The notes under the pieces: model-generated | What the model saw: the letters and a program-made list of their open reading frames with translations, nothing else | Told to the model about the DNA's origin: nothing | The model's database searches: none | Made by a program: the position numbers and the translations under genes | In this document: one piece after another, positions 45,270 through 54,724 of the stretch | Layout of the letters: every line of letters begins with the position of its first letter | Numbering within the stretch: position 1 is the first letter of the stretch | Assembly: GCF_000340885.1 (NCBI RefSeq) | Contig: NC_020291.1 | Location: 4,401,001 to 4,465,000 of the forward strand | Source of the DNA: Clostridium saccharoperbutylacetonicum N1-4(HMT) | GTDB taxonomy: Bacteria > Bacillota > Clostridia > Clostridiales > Clostridiaceae | Length of the DNA stretch: 64,000 nucleotides | Direction: 5' to 3'

Positions 45270-45986
45270 TTATTTATAAACTTCAACAACATTAAATCCA
45301 TTGTCTCTTATTTCCTTATTTGTTATATGTTTGTCAAGATGCATACAGTAAATCTTATTTCTATATTCAGGCTGTAATATGCTACAAAGTTTTTTTAATG
45401 ATAAGTGATTATTTCCTTGATAATCTAACCCACAGATATCTTGATAGATCCTGTCAATTTCTCCACTCATAATTCTATTAACAACACTGACACTTATATT
45501 ATTCGCATCACCACTGTAGTAAAATGATTTATCATTCAATCCCATTATGAATCCATATGCTGGAATTGTATCAACATGAGAAACTGGTAAAAATTCTATG
45601 CTGAACTTCCCGAGCTTCATGTCATCAACATCTATTATTTCAAATATTTCAACTCCATTAAGTTTATACATTTCAGAACTTACACCTATGCTAGTTAAAA
45701 AGCTTTCAATCAATTCCTTATTAGGGAAGAAAATAGTTGGTATTTGTTTCAAAATATAATATGAATAGAATATTACTTCTCCAAGGCTTCCAACATGGTC
45801 AGGATGTGTATGAGTTATAATAATATATAAATTTTCAACCCCATCTAATAAATTTAGTTCTTGCAATCTATGAAAAACAGTTCCTCCACAATCAATAAGA
45901 AGCAAGCTACTACTTTGCTTTACAAAAGCACTTGTATTTCCCATCTCTGTATTAAAGGCACTGCCACTACCAATAAAGTTAAGCAT
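45270..45986 (-). CDS. MBL-fold metallohydrolase (RNase Z-like)
   Basis: The metallo-beta-lactamase motif THTHPDHVGSLGE is clear, followed by PVSHVDTIPAYGF (His), YYSGDANN (Asp) and YCMHLDKH (His), giving the set of zinc ligands. The 238 residues resemble tRNase Z-like single-domain enzymes but without the long exosite arm. Substrate unknown. It lies just downstream of the toxin-immunity genes and may be expressed with them. Confidence 0.82.
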   Translation of the reverse strand: MLNFIGSGSAFNTEMGNTSAFVKQSSSLLLIDCGGTVFHRLQELNLLDGVENLYIIITHTHPDHVGSLGEVIFYSYYILKQIPTIFFPNKELIESFLTSIGVSSEMYKLNGVEIFEIIDVDDMKLGKFSIEFLPVSHVDTIPAYGFIMGLNDKSFYYSGDANNISVSVVNRIMSGEIDRIYQDICGLDYQGNNHLSLKKLCSILQPEYRNKIYCMHLDKHITNKEIRDNGFNVVEVYK

Positions 45987-46029
45987 TTCTTCCTCCTATA
46001 CGCATACAATTTATCTATTAACTATAAAA

Positions 46030-46518
46030 TTAAAGAATTTCTATATCATAATTTTTAATATTTCTTTTATTCTCAAGTTGCATAGCTTCCCATAATCCTT
46101 CTACTAAATTTTCTCCTTCATACTCTTTACGATTTTTCAGTTTATCTTCATATTTAAGAGCACTTTTCCTTAATTCCATAATTATATATTTTTTATTTAT
46201 ATTAAATGGGGATTCTTTTGATTTCTCCATTTTCAACTGATAACTTAATACTAAAAATACTGCATATACACCTATCCCTGATTTCCATGTTAACCAATCC
46301 AATAATGTTTTTTCTAACAATAAATCTATTCTTTCATTTGGTTCATCTATATAATATTTATATATTTCTGCCATTGCATTATCTAAGTCCAACATAGAAT
46401 CTCCTGGCCTATATGGATTAAATCCAAAAGAATATACCCCTCTTCCTACTAAGAAATCATCTAGTTCATTTCTTTTTATTGCAAGTAATAAACTTTTCCT
46501 ATTAATATCATATTCCAT
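46030..46518 (-). CDS. Hypothetical protein, possible immunity protein
   Basis: I do not recognise this 162-residue acidic protein (MEYDINRKSLLLAIKRNELD...). It starts 2 bp after the stop of a broken immunity-like gene and belongs to the same minus-strand row behind the type VII toxin gene. Position, size and helical make-up fit an immunity protein (Imm) for a lost or distant toxin, but no named family is recognisable. Confidence 0.5.
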   Translation of the reverse strand: MEYDINRKSLLLAIKRNELDDFLVGRGVYSFGFNPYRPGDSMLDLDNAMAEIYKYYIDEPNERIDLLLEKTLLDWLTWKSGIGVYAVFLVLSYQLKMEKSKESPFNINKKYIIMELRKSALKYEDKLKNRKEYEGENLVEGLWEAMQLENKRNIKNYDIEIL

Positions 46519-46520
46519 TT

Positions 46521-46769
46521 TTATCTCCCATATTGTTTTAGTAATGCTTTTGTAATCAAATATAAATAACTAAAAACTTCATTTTCTGTTCCTGTTTTAG
46601 TAATAACTAAATCTTGCCTTTCATTTACATCATAGAAATACCAAATATCATTTTCTTGATAGCATCATTTAGAATATGGTATATTTGTCTTTCTTCCAAT
46701 CACAATATTTAATCTTTCTAAATTTATACCGCCATCTTTAATTTTACTTAAATATTCTGCATATGTCAT
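46521..46769 (-). pseudogene. Small immunity-like gene interrupted by an in-frame TGA
   Basis: Reading from the ATG at 46769 gives 34 codons (MTYAEYLSKIKDGGINLERL ... GRKTNIPYSK), then TGA at 46665-46667, then 47 further codons in the same frame (CYQENDIWYFYDVNERQDLV ... ALLKQYGR) to TAA. The two parts together read like one compact alpha/beta immunity protein (IGRKTNIP..C pattern, WYFYDVNER). A nonsense mutation is the simplest explanation. Upstream, 46,770-46,923 holds further broken coding sequence (open frame RLRINDRCSARQIKEPVPIK) that also loses frame. Confidence 0.6.
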
Positions 46770-46923
46770 CTTACCATTCTCAAATATTTTCTATTAAAAC
46801 AATATCCTCTAAAGTCTTTATTGGAACTGGCTCTTTGATTTGTCTTGCACTACATCTGTCATTAATTCTCAATCTTTCATCAATTTTTCTGCTTCTCCTA
46901 TAACACAATAGGTTTAAATTCTT

Positions 46924-47292
46924 CTATTTATAATCATAAATTGCCCAGTACTTCTCACCTTCACTTACTGGCATCCATTTTTGAAAAGTATCATTAAGGA
47001 CACGTTCAAAGCCTAAGCTAATTAAATCATAGGATCTCGGTCCTGTTTCTAGCAAAACCCTATTTTTATCTTCTTCACGAATAAGAAAACTATCATTATT
47101 ATACTTGAAACATAACGTTTTTTTATATACCCTTGAGCATTCTTCTCTTAAAACATCTCTTGAATAAGTTCCCATAAATTCAATAAACCCTTCCACAGGA
47201 ATTTCACTTAATAATCCAATTTTACCATTACTTCTAAAACAACATTTATACTCTATTCCTTTATATATTGCATATTGTCCATTTTCACTCAT
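46924..47292 (-). CDS. Putative immunity protein of the type VII toxin
   Basis: The 122-residue protein starts at the base next to the toxin stop codon, the usual place for the cognate immunity gene. It is alpha/beta with many aromatic residues (QYAIYKGIEYKCCFRSNGKI, FLIREEDKNRVLLETGPRSY). I do not recognise the family. Its role is inferred from position only. Confidence 0.65.
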   Translation of the reverse strand: MSENGQYAIYKGIEYKCCFRSNGKIGLLSEIPVEGFIEFMGTYSRDVLREECSRVYKKTLCFKYNNDSFLIREEDKNRVLLETGPRSYDLISLGFERVLNDTFQKWMPVSEGEKYWAIYDYK

Positions 47293-50061
47293 TTATTTCA
47301 CCTTCCACCATCTCTTATTATATCTAATAGCAATAAGTCTTTCATTATTACTTTCTCTTGCTACTTCATAAATTGCTGATCCATCGTCTACAGTGCAGTA
47401 TTGAGCATTTCCCAAATTATCTTTGATTGTCATTAACTCCATCTTTCCAATCCCACCTTCAACGTCTTTAGTTACTCCAGTTCCTAAATATGGGTCACTA
47501 TTCAGAAATGTATTATTTTCATTAAGTCCTAAAACATTTTGGGCCGCTTTTACATCCTTTAATGTTGTTCCTCCATAACTTCTTGTAACTAATGCTTCTG
47601 TATCTTGTGACGTATATCTCATTACATACATTTTGTCAGCTGTATCAAATGGATTATCTCCATAATTTAATCCTAGCTTATTATAATAGTCATCAAAAGT
47701 ATAGCAATCCTGCATATCTTGTGCTCTTGTAACACAATTTCCTACTGTATCACTAAATTTACCATTTTCAATACAATTTAGATATGTTTTTTCTGGTATT
47801 ACTTTAGACATTAAAGTTGCATTCGTCGGATTATCAACAGAATTGTTCACTGCATATATTCGTTTAATGTCTGTCTCAGATAATTCACTCATCGGAGTGT
47901 GGGTCAATTTGATATATTCATCCATCATCATATTTTCATTCTTCATTGCTTTAGAAAAAGTCTCTTCAAAAAGAATCAAATCTTTATTTTTTCGTATATT
48001 TTCTATTGAAGTATCTGATTTTATATCCTCTACAATAGGATGACTTTCTGATATTTCAGAATACTTACTACTCTCAGTGCCATCTTTAACATTCTCTGAT
48101 TCTATATCTTTCACAACCTCTTTGTCAACTTTAGGCACCTCAGTTTCCCTTGCAGTATCTACAACATTCCCTATTACTGGTGTTTCAACTTCAACATTAT
48201 TCCCAAGCTTTAAAGTTTCAACCTCGTCTTTTACCGGAGCTTCTACTTCTATTTCTTTATTATTTATATCAATTTCTGATTTATCTATATTTTTTATATG
48301 ATCTACTTCAATTTCCTTATTAATATCCTTTAATTCTAAATCAGCACTGCTTATTTCTTCATTTTTAATATTTTCTAGATTAGTATCTATTTCCGCTTTT
48401 ATTTTACCTGTTTTTGATGCATTAGCTCCTTCTTCTAAACTTGTCTCTAATCCCACTTCTGAGCCAACCTTAGTAATTCCAGAAATTTTTCCTTTGACAA
48501 ATCCAAGGCCCGCCCTAACTCCATCTACTGTCATTGCAGTGTTTATTGCACTTTGACTCCACTTTTGTGCATCTTCCAATTTCATATCTGGATTTGTGAA
48601 AAAGTCCCATGCATTCTTTGGGTCTAGAGTATTTTTTACATCATTTATTATTCCCGGCACTATTCCCTTTGCTATATCCCAAGACATATTCATGGCATTT
48701 TCCATATCTTTTTGGTTTGCTTCTAGTGCTTTCTTATATGTAGCTTCATTATCCATTCCATTGATGCCTAAAGCTTTTTCTACTTGAATTTCCATGAAGT
48801 CTGAATTTACATCGTTATTATATTTAAGCAAATCATGAAGGCTTAAAATTCCTTTTCCCATATTAATTACATCAACTGTTAATGCCTCTTGTCTTACAAG
48901 TTTCATTTTTAGCTTGTCATATAGCAGCTTATTATTCTCTTTTAAATATTGCCCAGTTTCACTATTTTCTAAATAATCATTTAGTTTATTCATATCTTTA
49001 AGCGGATCATCAATAAAGCCTTCTGCTAAATCAATGCCCGCTACTAGCTTGTTATAATTTTCTTCACCGAGGTTACTTTTTAAATACTCATCTGCGCCTA
49101 TATCACCATATAAACTTTTTAAATTTTTGATAGTATCCTCTGCTTGTCCTAGTATATCTAATTTAAGCCCATCCTTAATATTATCCTTTAATAAATTTAA
49201 TATATCCTTATTTATATTTGCCTGCTTCTGCTTTTCTTTTTCATCTGCTTCTATTTCTTTTATTAGATCATTAAATTTATCTTTACCTAAAACTCTGCAT
49301 AAATATATCAATGTCTCCTTAGTTTCATCTGATAATTCTCCAGAATTTTCTTTAAGCATTTTTTCTAAATTATTTTTATCTATTTCCCCATTTGCAGTAA
49401 TAACTGAACTTTTCTCGAAGGTTTTATAGTCAGTTATTCCCGATAATTTAGAAAACTCACCACAAACTTTATTTTCAAGTTCGTTCACTCCATTATAATA
49501 TTTATTAAAGGCTTCTTCAAATTCTGTAAGACTTGTAGTCTGATCACTTATTGATTTTTCTATGCCTGATATATCTCCACCTATATCAAAGGATGTAAAT
49601 TCCAAGTTACTTATAATATCAGAAATAGTATCCATATTCTTGAGAATATCTTTATAATCTTTATCCACACAATTAGATATATTTCTGTTTATCTGAGCAG
49701 TGTCACCATAAAAGGATATCAGTCCTGTATCTGGCCCTGTAACACCATTACCAATTCCACATCTATCTATATAGTTAATAAAATTTTCACAGTCTTTTTT
49801 CAAACTTACTGCCGTTGCTTTTTCAACATAAGTTAAAACTTCCTTCATAAATTTCACTTCTGTTTCAAGCAATGTATACTTTTCTTCCCTCGTTTTATGC
49901 GCTGCTTCAAATTTATCTCTAGCTGCTCCTGACCATCCTCCTTGATATAATTCATTTAGTGCACCCTTAACTATGGCTTTTTGTTCAGCCAATATACTCA
50001 TTACATGATCATGTCCACTAATTGTACCCGTTAGTTTCCCTAAATCTACTTTAAAATCCAT
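47293..50061 (-). CDS. Type VII secretion polymorphic toxin, WXG-type N-terminus
   Basis: The 922 residues divide into a helical WXG100-like head (1-about 210, with GGWSGAARDKFEAAH), a long helical middle (about 210-560), a repetitive Val/Glu/Asp/Lys linker (about 560-680, for example VEAPVKDEVETLK) and a C-terminal domain (about 690-922) that is the likely toxin. The tip contains MYVMRYTSQDTEALVTRSYG, DPYLGTGVT and DDGSAIYEVA. I cannot assign an activity; an ADP-ribosyltransferase- or NADase-like fold is only a guess. It is followed by immunity-like genes. Confidence 0.82.
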   Translation of the reverse strand: MDFKVDLGKLTGTISGHDHVMSILAEQKAIVKGALNELYQGGWSGAARDKFEAAHKTREEKYTLLETEVKFMKEVLTYVEKATAVSLKKDCENFINYIDRCGIGNGVTGPDTGLISFYGDTAQINRNISNCVDKDYKDILKNMDTISDIISNLEFTSFDIGGDISGIEKSISDQTTSLTEFEEAFNKYYNGVNELENKVCGEFSKLSGITDYKTFEKSSVITANGEIDKNNLEKMLKENSGELSDETKETLIYLCRVLGKDKFNDLIKEIEADEKEKQKQANINKDILNLLKDNIKDGLKLDILGQAEDTIKNLKSLYGDIGADEYLKSNLGEENYNKLVAGIDLAEGFIDDPLKDMNKLNDYLENSETGQYLKENNKLLYDKLKMKLVRQEALTVDVINMGKGILSLHDLLKYNNDVNSDFMEIQVEKALGINGMDNEATYKKALEANQKDMENAMNMSWDIAKGIVPGIINDVKNTLDPKNAWDFFTNPDMKLEDAQKWSQSAINTAMTVDGVRAGLGFVKGKISGITKVGSEVGLETSLEEGANASKTGKIKAEIDTNLENIKNEEISSADLELKDINKEIEVDHIKNIDKSEIDINNKEIEVEAPVKDEVETLKLGNNVEVETPVIGNVVDTARETEVPKVDKEVVKDIESENVKDGTESSKYSEISESHPIVEDIKSDTSIENIRKNKDLILFEETFSKAMKNENMMMDEYIKLTHTPMSELSETDIKRIYAVNNSVDNPTNATLMSKVIPEKTYLNCIENGKFSDTVGNCVTRAQDMQDCYTFDDYYNKLGLNYGDNPFDTADKMYVMRYTSQDTEALVTRSYGGTTLKDVKAAQNVLGLNENNTFLNSDPYLGTGVTKDVEGGIGKMELMTIKDNLGNAQYCTVDDGSAIYEVARESNNERLIAIRYNKRWWKVK

Positions 50062-50154
50062 AACTTACTCCCATGTGTTTTCCCTATTTTGATTTAAGTC
50101 AAAATGTATTTTGAAAAAATCAAATTTCATACTTATTCTCTCTATTACTATTTA

Positions 50155-50502
50155 TTAATCATCATGATGATGGTGGTGTTTCTCTCTCTCTTCTAAATGA
50201 TATCTTATATCTTCTCTTCTCATGGAAGATAATTCTTCTTGTAATTCTGTTATCTTATTACTACATTTAACTTTTAACTCATCAAGTTCATCTGTTACAG
50301 TAATATTTAGCTTTTTTTCCTTTGTCATCAATTCATCTTCATTAGCACAATAAAATGTTGAAAGCCCATTTGAAGCCAAATTAACTAATTCAGATGATAC
50401 TCTCTCATTTATGTTATCTGTAAATTTTAAAATACACTCTATTTTCTCTATTTGCGATATATCATGAGAGCATTTTCGTATATCTGAGCATCTACACCCC
50501 AT
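50155..50502 (-). CDS. Small helical partner of the type VII toxin, His-rich C-terminus
   Basis: The 115 residues start MGCRCSDIRKCSHD, with three Cys and a His in the first 13 residues, continue as a long helix and end EREKHHHHHDD. Genes of this size between a WXG100-like protein and an LXG/WXG toxin usually encode targeting partners or chaperones. The natural five-His run suggests metal binding. I know no named family for it. Confidence 0.55.
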   Translation of the reverse strand: MGCRCSDIRKCSHDISQIEKIECILKFTDNINERVSSELVNLASNGLSTFYCANEDELMTKEKKLNITVTDELDELKVKCSNKITELQEELSSMRREDIRYHLEEREKHHHHHDD

Positions 50503-50590
50503 TTATTTCGTTCCTTTCTTCAAGACATTATTGATCCTTCTAACTGTCCATATTTTCATATACCTTATTTCCCTTAACTATTTATTATTG

Positions 50591-50992
50591 TTAATTTGAA
50601 GCATCATTTATTATTGCTCTAGTTGAATTAATCATTTTATTAACATCTTCAGAGCTATTTATTAAAGCTGCTGCTTCAGACCCCACTTCCCCAAATATCG
50701 ATCCACCTATAAGTTGTCCAATTAATTTATCCTCTTCAAACATTGTAAACATAGTATTATTTAAATCTTCTATTTCATTTTCCAAATCAGTTATTCTCTC
50801 TTTAAACTGTTCTTCAACAATTCTTTCAGTAAGAATAAAGGCATCACCACTAATCCCTATCCAATTTTCCTTCATTTCATTGTTAAGGTTTGTGTAATAC
50901 TCCAAGGCTTGACTTAATTCAGTTTTACACTGTGTTAATGTCGCTATAACTTTTTCAAATGCCTCTGGATTTACTTTTATTTCTTCTGTCAT
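50591..50992 (-). CDS. WXG100-like type VII secretion protein
   Basis: The 133-residue protein is a helical hairpin with the turn motif NWIGISGDAF (W-x-G), as in ESAT-6/WXG100 and the TIGR04197/DUF3130-type partners of LXG toxins. The C-terminal part (about 95-133) is Ala/Ser/Asn rich. It is the first gene of the toxin cassette. No EssC/YukAB machinery is encoded in the window, so the export apparatus must lie elsewhere. Confidence 0.72.
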   Translation of the reverse strand: MTEEIKVNPEAFEKVIATLTQCKTELSQALEYYTNLNNEMKENWIGISGDAFILTERIVEEQFKERITDLENEIEDLNNTMFTMFEEDKLIGQLIGGSIFGEVGSEAAALINSSEDVNKMINSTRAIINDASN

Positions 50993-51209
50993 ATTGTTCT
51001 CATCCCCATTTTCATTTTTCGTTAAATATAGTAAAACACCGTAAATTAATTAAAATTTACGGCATAACTATTATAGCATACTTTCCCAATTATTCAAATT
51101 ATCAGCATATTATCTCTTTATATTTGCTTTTTTGACACTTTATTACTTCAAATAATAAAAACAATCTGATAGATTTGAATAAAGAGAAAGCTCCATCAAA
51201 CAATACAAA

Positions 51210-51254
51210 AAGGAATGTAGTAGATTTTTTACACAAATCTAACTACATCCCCTT
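51210..51254 (-). terminator. Terminator of the RlaP-type gene
   Basis: ATGTAGTAGATTT (51215-51227) pairs with AAATCTAACTACAT (51235-51248) with one bulged base, extended by AAGG/CCTT. It lies just after the stop codon and separates the RNA-repair genes from the toxin cassette. Confidence 0.75.
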
Positions 51255-51260
51255 CTATTC

Positions 51261-52259
51261 TCAATATTTCAAATTATAATATTCCTCATATAAAGAAATC
51301 AAGAATTCTTCAACTTGTCCTTCATCAGGCTCATTAGGTAAAGTTGTTTTCACTGATGCTTCTTTAAAATCAAACTCATAAAGTTCTACCAATTTAAACA
51401 AATCATCATAACTATATTTACCTTTTCTAATATCCATTAACAAAGCATGTTCTTTCTCCCTATAAGTATTAATTTCATGAGTATTTAATATTTCAGTTCC
51501 CATAACCAGAAGTCTTATTAAATGCATAGCATGTTTTAAGAGCTTACCCTCATCTTTTTTTCTATTCCTATGATTAAGCTTATCATAATCATGAACAATA
51601 TTATTCATTTCTGAGTATATGCTAACAAAATCTCTTAATGGATATTTATCCATTTTAATATCCATTAACATCTCTGTTTCCATTTCTTGCTTATTAGATT
51701 TATCAATATATAATTTTATGCTTCCTTCTGGAAACTCTGTATAGTTAGATGAAAAATGCTTCATTTGATTATTTATTGTATTAAGAATATGTTTTTCTTT
51801 TTCTTCTCGAGGATACTCATCCCTTGCTAATGCATTTTGAAGTCTTCTTAATTGTGCAGTGGCATAGTTACCAAAAGTGTGTATTACTCTTTTTGATAAA
51901 AACATATTTCTATTTTTACGCAATACTTCACCATATTTATTCATATAGATAATATGCTCATCCCGTGTACCTAATAACTCAAGAATATTAGGATTACCTT
52001 TTAAGGCTAATGAAACAAATTTCTTAAGTCCATATATAACTGTATCTGTTTCTTTATCTTCAAATTGTTCAAAGCTTTGAAATCCAAACATATTTTCTTT
52101 TCTTTCAATTGTAATTCCTCTTAAGTCTATATCGCTACTATCTATATTAGTTCCATATCCTATTGATCCTGAAAGGGTTAAATAAATTAAGTTCTCTCCC
52201 AAATTTACACTTGAATTTATGAATTTATATTCTTCTCTATTTAAAATTTCTTTTTTCAT
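51261..52259 (-). CDS. RlaP-type nucleotidyltransferase
   Basis: The 332 residues carry the polymerase-beta-like signature SGSIGYGTNIDSSDIDLRGI with the two metal-binding Asp, as in the RlaP (PF10127) family. RlaP proteins have been linked by gene neighbourhood to RtcB and other RNA-repair genes, where they are proposed to add nucleotides to damaged RNA ends. Here the gene is the last of a row that starts with rsr and rtcB. Activity on RNA is inferred. Confidence 0.82.
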   Translation of the reverse strand: MKKEILNREEYKFINSSVNLGENLIYLTLSGSIGYGTNIDSSDIDLRGITIERKENMFGFQSFEQFEDKETDTVIYGLKKFVSLALKGNPNILELLGTRDEHIIYMNKYGEVLRKNRNMFLSKRVIHTFGNYATAQLRRLQNALARDEYPREEKEKHILNTINNQMKHFSSNYTEFPEGSIKLYIDKSNKQEMETEMLMDIKMDKYPLRDFVSIYSEMNNIVHDYDKLNHRNRKKDEGKLLKHAMHLIRLLVMGTEILNTHEINTYREKEHALLMDIRKGKYSYDDLFKLVELYEFDFKEASVKTTLPNEPDEGQVEEFLISLYEEYYNLKY

Positions 52260-52377
52260 TTTATATCACCTCAGCAAACTCTAAGAGTCTTATGAAAAAA
52301 TTCATTTAAAGCCTCAGAATCCCTTTCCTTTCATTTTTAATGCCTTTTGCATAATTATAACAATCAACAAAGCTTTT

Positions 52378-52944
52378 CTAACTTTGAAATTCAATACAGT
52401 TGAAAGCTGAAGAGCTATCAAATTGGCTATTTGCAACATTTATCCTCTGAAAATATGTATATGCTTCTTCTATATTTAATTTAACTGAATACTTATTTTC
52501 TATTATTTCTTTGAGTTTATAAATATGATAATCTGATATTGATATATCAAAGTCACCCCAAAGTTCTTCTCCTTTTTTTAAATCAATCCTATCCAAAATA
52601 TATACTCTCACATACCACCGACTTCTCGAATCATAATACCCTCTTCTTACTAAATCATCTCCATTCCTACTATTGTAAAATGCTTTATTATTATTTAAAA
52701 TCTGTTTTAACTTTTTATATGTAAACCTCTCTTTGTAAAATAATAGTCCATCATGCTGCAACCAGTCATCATATCTATAAATTTTACCACACAAATTATT
52801 TCTTCCTAAATATAGGAATATCTTCTCTACTATTTCTCTTATAACACTAATAGGAACCTTTTCACCATTCATATTCAGTCTTAAAATATTTCCATCAAAA
52901 GGTGCGAACTTTTTTTCAACATTTTTCAAAATATCAATTTTCAT
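52378..52944 (-). CDS. Hypothetical protein in the RNA-repair row
   Basis: I do not recognise this 188-residue protein. It is rich in Tyr, Arg and Asn (YDDWLQHDGLLFYKERFTYK, RRGYYDSRSRWYVRVYIL). It lies between a small basic protein and the RlaP-type gene on the same strand, 118 bp before the latter. RNA or tRNA-related function would be a guess from the neighbours. Confidence 0.55.
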   Translation of the reverse strand: MKIDILKNVEKKFAPFDGNILRLNMNGEKVPISVIREIVEKIFLYLGRNNLCGKIYRYDDWLQHDGLLFYKERFTYKKLKQILNNNKAFYNSRNGDDLVRRGYYDSRSRWYVRVYILDRIDLKKGEELWGDFDISISDYHIYKLKEIIENKYSVKLNIEEAYTYFQRINVANSQFDSSSAFNCIEFQS

Positions 52945-53004
52945 TTAGAACCTTCCTAATACATCTAAATAATTATTTTCAGGAGCAAGCTATGCTCCTA
53001 TTAA

Positions 53005-53331
53005 TTATTTCCAATAATAAAATTTTTTCCACATTCTAAAATAACCATTATTATATTCTTTTTTATAATAATTACTTAAATTATTTATACTACCACGTAA
53101 TTTAAGACATATCTCTATTTCTCTTTGTAATTCAATTATATGTTCCTTCAAAGTTTTTCTAGAAACATAATCGCGAAACGTCCAAGTTTCATATACTTTT
53201 CTATATGACTTTCCACTACGAATATCACTATATCTGCGCACTTTCTTATTTGCAGACCTTTTGCACCACTTTAAATTTTTACTACCATATCCATCCTTAC
53301 AAATGGGTGTCTTTTTGTAGCTTCTTGACAT
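53005..53331 (-). CDS. Small basic protein next to rtcB
   Basis: The 108 residues start MSRSYKKTPICKDGYGSKNL and continue KWCKRSANKKVRRYSDIRSG, a strongly basic N-terminal half that could bind RNA. The family (MSRSYKKTP...) recurs in Firmicutes, but I know no function. The ATG at 53331 follows a GGAGGTGA site, which decides the start. It lies 149 bp after rtcB. Confidence 0.65.
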   Translation of the reverse strand: MSRSYKKTPICKDGYGSKNLKWCKRSANKKVRRYSDIRSGKSYRKVYETWTFRDYVSRKTLKEHIIELQREIEICLKLRGSINNLSNYYKKEYNNGYFRMWKKFYYWK

Positions 53332-53479
53332 TAATATCACCTCCACTACAAGGCGTCATCTCTCCAAATCATATTTTCTCACCTCCTAATAATTTATTTT
53401 TGTAACTTTCTATATAATCTCAGATTAAATTTGATGTTCAAAACTCAAAATCTATACAATATAAATAATTGTAATTTTA

Positions 53480-54703
53480 TTACCCTTGAGCCTTAAAATT
53501 ATAAATTGGTTTAATTATTTCAATTATCTCAACAGTTTCAGAAATATTTTGAAGGATTTCTTCTTTAGGCTTGTACACCATTGGAGCTTCATCAAGAGTT
53601 GCTTCTGTAACTGAAGTCGTATAAATCCCTTCCATTGAAGCCTTAAATTCCTCTAAATCCACTTTTTCTTTAGCTTTAGTCCTACTCATAATACGTCCTG
53701 CCCCATGGGGTGCTGAATAATTCCAATCTGGATTTCCTTTTCCTATGGCAATTATACTTCCATCTCTCATATTAAGTGGAATTAATACTTTTTCCCCTTC
53801 ATAAGCTGAAATACTTCCTTTTCTAATAATATTGTCCTTGAAATTTATGTAATTATGAGTAGTAGAAAATGACTCATATTCTTCAAAGCCTTTTCCAAAA
53901 AGTTTCTTTAAAATTATATCTGCCATAGTGTTTCTATTTAAAACAGCATATTCTTGACAGATATTCATATCATGTAAGTATTCTTTCCTGTAGTCTCCAT
54001 CTAAAAAACATAAGCCTTTTGGATAACTTGGCATTAAATCATCATATAATGCTTCTAAAGCTTTTAAAGCTTTTTGAATTTCTTTTCTACGCCCATCAGC
54101 TTTATACTCACTAATTATTTTTTCTCTTTTAATATAATAATCACCTTTACCACTGCATAAATCTATAGCCAAGTTTTGATAAAGATTAGCCACTTGCAAG
54201 CCTAAATTTCTGCTTCCTGAATGAATTACAAGATACTTAGTTCCATCAGCACTTTCATTTATTTCAATAAAATGATTTCCACCACCTAAAGTGCCAATAC
54301 TTTTTTCAATTCTTTTAGTATCTCTTAAACTTCTATAGCATTTTAAATTTTGCAATTCTGGAAATCTAACAACTCTTCCTTGGTGAACCTTCATTCCTGA
54401 TGGAACATATTTATGGATAATATCATCCAACTTTTCTAAATCAACATCTATTTTTCCTAAATTAATAGTTAACATCCCACATCCAATATCAACTCCTACA
54501 ATATTAGGAATTACCTTATCTCCTAAATCAGCTGTAAATCCAATTACACAGCTTGCCCCTTTATGAGTATCTGGCATTATTCTTACCTTACAGCCTTCTA
54601 CAAATGGCTGATCACATAATTCTTCTAATTGTTCAATTGCTTCGTTTTCTATATTATCTGTAAATACTTTTGCTGTATTATATTTTCCTTTAACTTCTAA
54701 CAT
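53480..54703 (-). CDS. rtcB: RNA-splicing ligase RtcB
   Basis: RtcB joins 2',3'-cyclic phosphate (or 3'-phosphate) to 5'-OH RNA ends with GTP and Mn2+. Visible metal and guanylylation residues: GVDIGCGML (Asp, Cys), GGGNHFIE (His), HSGSRNLG (His) and SAPHGAGRIMSR with the His that becomes guanylylated. The 407 residues are the short bacterial form. The GAGGAG site is 8 nt before the ATG at 54703. It is just downstream of a Y RNA gene and rsr, an arrangement known from other bacteria. Confidence 0.95.
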   Translation of the reverse strand: MLEVKGKYNTAKVFTDNIENEAIEQLEELCDQPFVEGCKVRIMPDTHKGASCVIGFTADLGDKVIPNIVGVDIGCGMLTINLGKIDVDLEKLDDIIHKYVPSGMKVHQGRVVRFPELQNLKCYRSLRDTKRIEKSIGTLGGGNHFIEINESADGTKYLVIHSGSRNLGLQVANLYQNLAIDLCSGKGDYYIKREKIISEYKADGRRKEIQKALKALEALYDDLMPSYPKGLCFLDGDYRKEYLHDMNICQEYAVLNRNTMADIILKKLFGKGFEEYESFSTTHNYINFKDNIIRKGSISAYEGEKVLIPLNMRDGSIIAIGKGNPDWNYSAPHGAGRIMSRTKAKEKVDLEEFKASMEGIYTTSVTEATLDEAPMVYKPKEEILQNISETVEIIEIIKPIYNFKAQG

Positions 54704-54724
54704 AAACATTACTCCTCTAAAATT

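Noticed and set aside
46665..46667. Selenocysteine codon in the immunity-like gene
   Set aside because: No selenoprotein family match and no convincing SECIS hairpin just downstream; a nonsense mutation is simpler.
48077..48301. Ser/Thr-rich plus-strand frame inside the toxin gene
   Set aside because: Antisense shadow of the Val/Glu/Asp-rich linker of the toxin.
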